Shown in pieces: positions 6,652 to 10,143 of a DNA stretch of 10,143 nucleotides. The stretch's first letter is position 1. Every line of letters begins with the position of its first letter. The notes beneath the pieces were generated by a model. That model ran no database searches, was not told the DNA's origin, and worked only from the letters and a program-made list of their open reading frames with translations. Location of the stretch: the NCBI GenBank assembly GCA_027596945.1, contig JADGJH010001406.1, forward strand, positions 1-10,143, in the 5' to 3' direction. The position numbers were made by a program, and so were the translations under genes. This DNA comes from Physocladia obscura (lineage: Eukaryota > Chytridiomycota > Chytridiomycetes > Chytridiales > Chytriomycetaceae).

Positions 6652-7185
6652 ATGAGTTGGTTGATCTTTGCAGTTCTTTGCGCCACAGCTCAACACAGCC
6701 TCTACGCTTCCGTATTTTACTCGCTTCGAATGCGTATCCTTCTTGCAACTCACCATTCGGCATTCATCAACTTTGCATATTCACTGCGTCTTGTGACGAT
6801 TCTTTTTGGCGTTGCGCACGTTTTCACAAAATATGGATTTCCTAACCTATCCAATCTCGCATCGGTTCCATTTTATGGCTTGGGACTGATTGTGTTTGCG
6901 TTTGGATTCCATCTGAACCACGTTGTTTATCAGAAGCTTGATCTCACCATGATGTATTACGGGGCGGAGTTGGGTGTCAAGAAGTTGACCAAATGGATTA
7001 CGGAGTATCCGTATTCAACTTTTAGTCATCCTCAGTATATTGGATGTGTGCTGCAGCTGGTTGGAGCGGCGATGACTACAGGATTTGATTCAGAGTATGT
7101 GCCCCGATGGGATATTTTGATTGCTGTTGCGTATATGTCCTCGTTATATTATGTGACTGTGCAAGTTGAGAAACGCAAGTTTTAA
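6652..7185 (+). CDS. Phospholipid methyltransferase-like membrane protein (PEMT/PLMT family), copy 1
   Basis: Intronless 177-residue protein with about four hydrophobic helices (about 3-22, 37-60, 72-93, 130-165). It resembles the small PEMT/Opi3/plant PLMT enzymes of the endoplasmic reticulum, which use S-adenosylmethionine to methylate phosphatidylethanolamine derivatives toward phosphatidylcholine. The family stretch is at 99-131: T-x-x-YYG-x-x-LG, then W-I-T-E-YP, then HPQYIG (126-131). VEK near the C-terminus fits the family's conserved Glu. The size is normal for the family (about 165-205). The Gly normally found in G-x-YYG is Met here (residue 100), a possible change in the cofactor site. 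The start is the first ATG; the TTG upstream belongs to the A-rich leader. The downstream neighbour is a paralogue 280 bp away. The exact substrate is inferred; isoprenylcysteine methyltransferase is a more distant relative and less likely. Confidence 0.75.
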   Translation: MSWLIFAVLCATAQHSLYASVFYSLRMRILLATHHSAFINFAYSLRLVTILFGVAHVFTKYGFPNLSNLASVPFYGLGLIVFAFGFHLNHVVYQKLDLTMMYYGAELGVKKLTKWITEYPYSTFSHPQYIGCVLQLVGAAMTTGFDSEYVPRWDILIAVAYMSSLYYVTVQVEKRKF

Positions 7186-7189
7186 TAAA
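7184..7189 (+). promoter_or_regulatory. AATAAA overlapping the stop codon
   Basis: The TAA stop (7183-7185) runs into AATAAA, so the transcript probably has a very short 3' untranslated region. Confidence 0.5.
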
Positions 7190-7465
7190 CTCATTTACCT
7201 TGTTTAATTTGATGTTAAGCTACTGAAAGGTGTTATCCTTTCTTGATTGCTTCAATTTTTTTACACTTCAAAATAATTCAGTCAAAAACATAAACAGGAA
7301 ATTGCTCAATCATTTTCAAAGACCTCAGAGAATTGATATATATGCAATCCAGTATTTGTGATGAATTTGACAGTTTCGGAGAACAGAATTTGATTTTGTC
7401 CTCGAAAAAAAATTTCTTAGAAAATTTTTGGGAATACTCAGAGACTCCCCCAAAAATTAGAGTAA

Positions 7466-8075
7466 ATGTCATTGGAAGGAGTCCTTTTGCTCGCTTCTGC
7501 TGTTTGCGCCACCGCGCAGCACGCGCTCTACGCTGCTATTTATTATTCGCCGGCATTGCGACGCTTCCTGGGAAAAAATCATAACTCCTTCATCGCCTTT
7601 GCGTATTTTTGGAAATGCCTGACGATCCAACTCGGGCTAATGTACGCTTTGACAGTATATGGAATGCCTGATCGATGGCCTCTCTATAGTTTCGGATGTC
7701 TTGGTGAGATCTTAAAATGGAGGCACCCGTGGGCACCATTATCAGTATGATGTTGATTAAAAAAAATTCTCAAAACCAGTGTTCGCGTACGGGTTTCATC
7801 TTAACTTTGTCGTGCATCAGGTGTTGGGCACGACGGGCATTTATTATGGCCAACAGCTCAACGTTCTGAATATCACCGAGTGGATCACGGGGTATCCGTT
7901 CAACACTCATGAGCATCCGCAATATGTTGGATGCCAGCTTCAGTTAGTTGGTGCCGCCTTGATGTTCGGATTAGAACCAAATTTGATGCCTAGATGGGAG
8001 ATTTGGGCTTGCTGTTTGTATATGGCTGGTTTGTACTTTGTCACAATCGAAGTCGAGAAAAAGAAAGTGGATTAA
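7466..8075 (+). CDS. Phospholipid methyltransferase-like membrane protein (PEMT/PLMT family), copy 2
   Basis: Tandem paralogue of the preceding gene. Exon 1 is 7466-7703, a 76-nt intron is 7704-7779 (GTGAGA...ACCAG, phase 1) and exon 2 is 7780-8075, together coding 177 residues. By eye it matches copy 1 at roughly half of positions in the C-terminal part and fewer in the first half. Shared blocks are CATAQH near the N-terminus, GFHLN (84-88), WIT-x-YP, HPQYVG (125-130) and the C-terminal VEKKK. It keeps TGIYYG (98-103), matching the G-x-YYG form of plant and fungal PLMT enzymes better than copy 1 does. Read through the intron, the frame would end early with a Trp/Pro-rich tail, so splicing is needed to reach the catalytic half. 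Likely an endoplasmic-reticulum methyltransferase of phosphatidylcholine synthesis; the two copies may act on different steps or stages. Confidence 0.78.
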
Positions 8076-8272
8076 ATTGGAGTTTTCTGTGCGTAGAATA
8101 TTGTTTTGTTTGACTTTTTACGGTTTTGCGTCTCAGTTTGGTTCTGCGTGTTTTGTGATTTTGGAAATCTTGGTATAATAAAATTCATTATATACATACA
8201 TAATTATATTTTTATATATGTAAAATTTCTGGACAAAAAATATCATTTTGAAAAAAAAACAAGTTGTAATCG
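8076..8272. other. Short intergenic region between copy 2 and CAP-G
   Basis: Only 197 bp. AATAAA at 8177-8182 is the likely poly(A) signal of copy 2. A run of TATA/CATA repeats follows (about 8187-8222), then TTG, nine A and CAAG (8248-8263), just before the CAP-G start. The TATA-rich run probably serves the CAP-G promoter. Confidence 0.45.
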
Positions 8273-10143
8273 ATGGATCCCGAAGCAGTTTACTCGCAAA
8301 TAGCATGCGCATTTACAACGGCATCGCAAGATTCGGCAACACATGCACGCCTCGCCAAAGAACTGGTCCAACTCGTGGCGCCAGCAGCACCAGCACAGAA
8401 AAACAAACGACAACAAGCAGCAAACAACAGTAACGCCGTCAGCCTGAAGGTCTGGCTTCTCTCAATGTGGCGAGCCGTGCTTTGCGTTCTTGCTACGAAA
8501 CGCGTAGCCCGCGAACCTGCGCAAAAATCGCTCAAGTTTATCGAAGCCATCATCAAAGCGCTTGCAGTCCTGAAATCTACTCGACCCGATGGTATGTGTT
8601 CGTTTTATTTCAACATCGTGTTCAGATTCTTCGAAGAAAAGAAAAAGGCACAATCGCATTTCGAGCTCTCTATATGGGATGCAAGGAATGCAGATTTGTG
8701 TATGATTTGTTGCAATTTGATTTTTTTTGTTTTCTAGCAAAGCAGTGATGTCAAAACAAATAACACAATCCACAGAACTCAACCAACAGTCATTCGTTGC
8801 TTTTCTTCTCACTCGTTTAAGCAAAGGATCGAATGCAAAACAAGCACACGTGCGATTCCGCGTTTGCCAAATGCTGTTTTTACTTCTGAATTATGTCACT
8901 GAAATTGAGTGAGGATAGCGATTCTGAAAAGACTTTGAAGGCTTACTTTTTTTTTAATTCTGGCGTAAAACTTCATTAGTGATGATATGCACGAAGCACT
9001 CAAAACCGTTTTAATCCAGCGCAGCAAAGACAAAGACGCAAATGTACGTGTTCAAGCATCAATGGCTTTAACGAGATTTCAAGGACCGCCTGATGATGTT
9101 GATGAACAAGTTGTTGATATTCTTACAGATTTAATGACGGGCGATCCGCACGCGTAAGTTTTTCACGACTTTGCACTTATTCGTTTGTTTTTACTAATTT
9201 GAATTTCAACAATAAGCGATGTGAGAAAAACATTGCTTTGGAACACTGATATATCCACGCGAACCCTCATTCCGCTACTTCAACGCGCGACTGATGTTGA
9301 TGTCAATGTCAGACGGATGGTTTACTTGAAATTTGCAGCTTCTATTCCAGACATGATGGAGCTGCCACGGGAAGTTAGAATTGCGCTTTTGAGTGTTGGC
9401 TTGAAAGATCGGTGGGCAATAACTATGAGCAGTTCCACAAAAAACTAAATTACGAATAAATTTTTTAGCGATGCCGGTGTTCGTAAAAAATGCAAGGCGT
9501 TGCTGTGCGATTATTGGTGGAAGGCAAGAGATTGGAATGCTGTGGATGTAAGTTAAAAATGTTTTAGTTTTATTTTTAATATAAACAAACATGTGAAATC
9601 TTATTTTACGTTCAATCGTTTGTTTACAGTTTTTGAGAGAGATTGATGTTAGATCCGTTGCTGCAGAAGAAGCTTTGATTGCTTTAATTTCCGCAAATCT
9701 AATTACTCTTGATTTTCTTACTGGTAAAAAAAAAGACAGTCGAAAATTTTGTTTTGTTTTGTGCTTATGAAAAAATAGATGACATGTGGGATTCTGAGAT
9801 CAGCATCGAATTCGTATTTTTCGCTTGTATTTATGCAAAGAGCTTGGCCGAAAAGAAGGTAAAAATATCACAACTTTGACTTGAAAAAATTCATCGCTAA
9901 ACAAACTCAGGCGGAGAATCAAATTCAGAATTTTTTACCGTCTCTCACAATTATGACAGCACTCCTTCAAAAATTCACTGAAATGATAAAAAATCCTCCA
10001 TCTGCTGACGAAGATGATGTCAAGGCAGTGGAATTTGTAATGACGAGATTACTTCAAATTACAGAATTCCATGATTTTGCTGATGAAATGGGCAGACGGA
10101 GTATTACCACTTGCTTGAGTTGAGACAATATATATATATATAT
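8273..10143 (+). CDS. Condensin subunit CAP-G (Ycg1/Cnd3), N-terminal half, cut by window edge
   Basis: HEAT-repeat subunit of condensin, which binds the kleisin subunit and clamps DNA during mitotic chromosome compaction. Exons proposed: 8273-8591, 8746-8908, 8980-9153, 9217-9411, 9469-9547, 9630-9723, 9779-9858 and 9911-10100, with introns of 154, 71, 63, 57, 82, 55 and 52 nt. They join in frame to 431 residues; family members have about 900-1000, so about half is missing. Recognition rests on the order of HEAT helices: VRFRVCQMLFLLLN, KDANVRVQASMALTRFQ, DVRKTLLWN, NVRRMVYLKF, GVRKKCKALL and FLREIDVRSVAAEEAL. These fit CAP-G closely. The frame after GRR near 10098 would stop quickly (SITTCLS), but GTATTA at 10101 is a good donor and the family continues as GRRK, so an intron probably runs off the edge. 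Intron 1's acceptor is uncertain (8742 or 8745). Confidence 0.88.
10128..10143. repeat. (AT)8 run at the window edge
   Basis: Sixteen bases of pure AT dinucleotide inside the last, incomplete intron of CAP-G. The sequence ends within the repeat, which may mark a contig break. Confidence 0.7.

Noticed and set aside
8462..8824. Minus-strand open frame across CAP-G exon 1 and intron 1
   Set aside because: It covers exon and intron alike and is antisense to sequence clearly coding for CAP-G on the plus strand.

Overview
The window is nuclear DNA of a eukaryote with an intron-dense, AT-rich genome, most likely an early-diverging zoosporic (chytrid-like) fungus. The evidence is the gene content: a bZIP protein whose basic region is of the fungal Yap1/Pap1 type, a rhodopsin-like seven-helix receptor, small PEMT/PLMT-type phospholipid methyltransferases and a condensin CAP-G subunit. 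Most inferred introns are 46-90 nt with GT...AG ends; one is 154 nt. The lineage is an inference from these families and no marker gene proves it.

Positions 1 to about 3.0 kb are gene-poor and AT-rich. At 830-1260 on the minus strand lies a broken relic of a Ty3/gypsy retrotransposon integrase, with frame changes and stops. Short GC-richer, coding-like scraps at 1694-1805, 2196-2277 and 2458-2652 could not be assigned. Five exact AP-1/Gcn4-type sites (TGASTCA) and one perfect Yap-type palindrome occur in 1.36-3.0 kb, upstream of the bZIP gene at 3043-3839 (+, one intron). This suggests autoregulation.

A 734-bp convergent intergenic region follows. It contains a distinctly GC-rich, apparently non-coding block at about 4085-4335. 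Next is a 327-residue seven-helix receptor on the minus strand (4574-5603), whose reading frame requires a 46-nt intron. A possible small secreted/GPI-anchored protein gene (5850-6195, +) diverges from it.

Two tandem, diverged paralogues of a four-helix phospholipid methyltransferase follow: 6652-7185 without an intron and 7466-8075 with one. Both encode 177 residues. The rest of the window is the 5' half of a condensin CAP-G (Ycg1/Cnd3) gene from 8273, with eight exons seen, running off the right edge in an (AT)n tract.

The genes do not form one pathway. The paralogue pair and the receptor concern membranes and signalling, while bZIP and CAP-G concern transcription and chromosomes. I see no convincing new multi-gene system. 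The most unusual items are the bZIP with a repeated zipper start and its upstream site cluster, the receptor lacking several canonical class A residues, and the small putative GPI gene.
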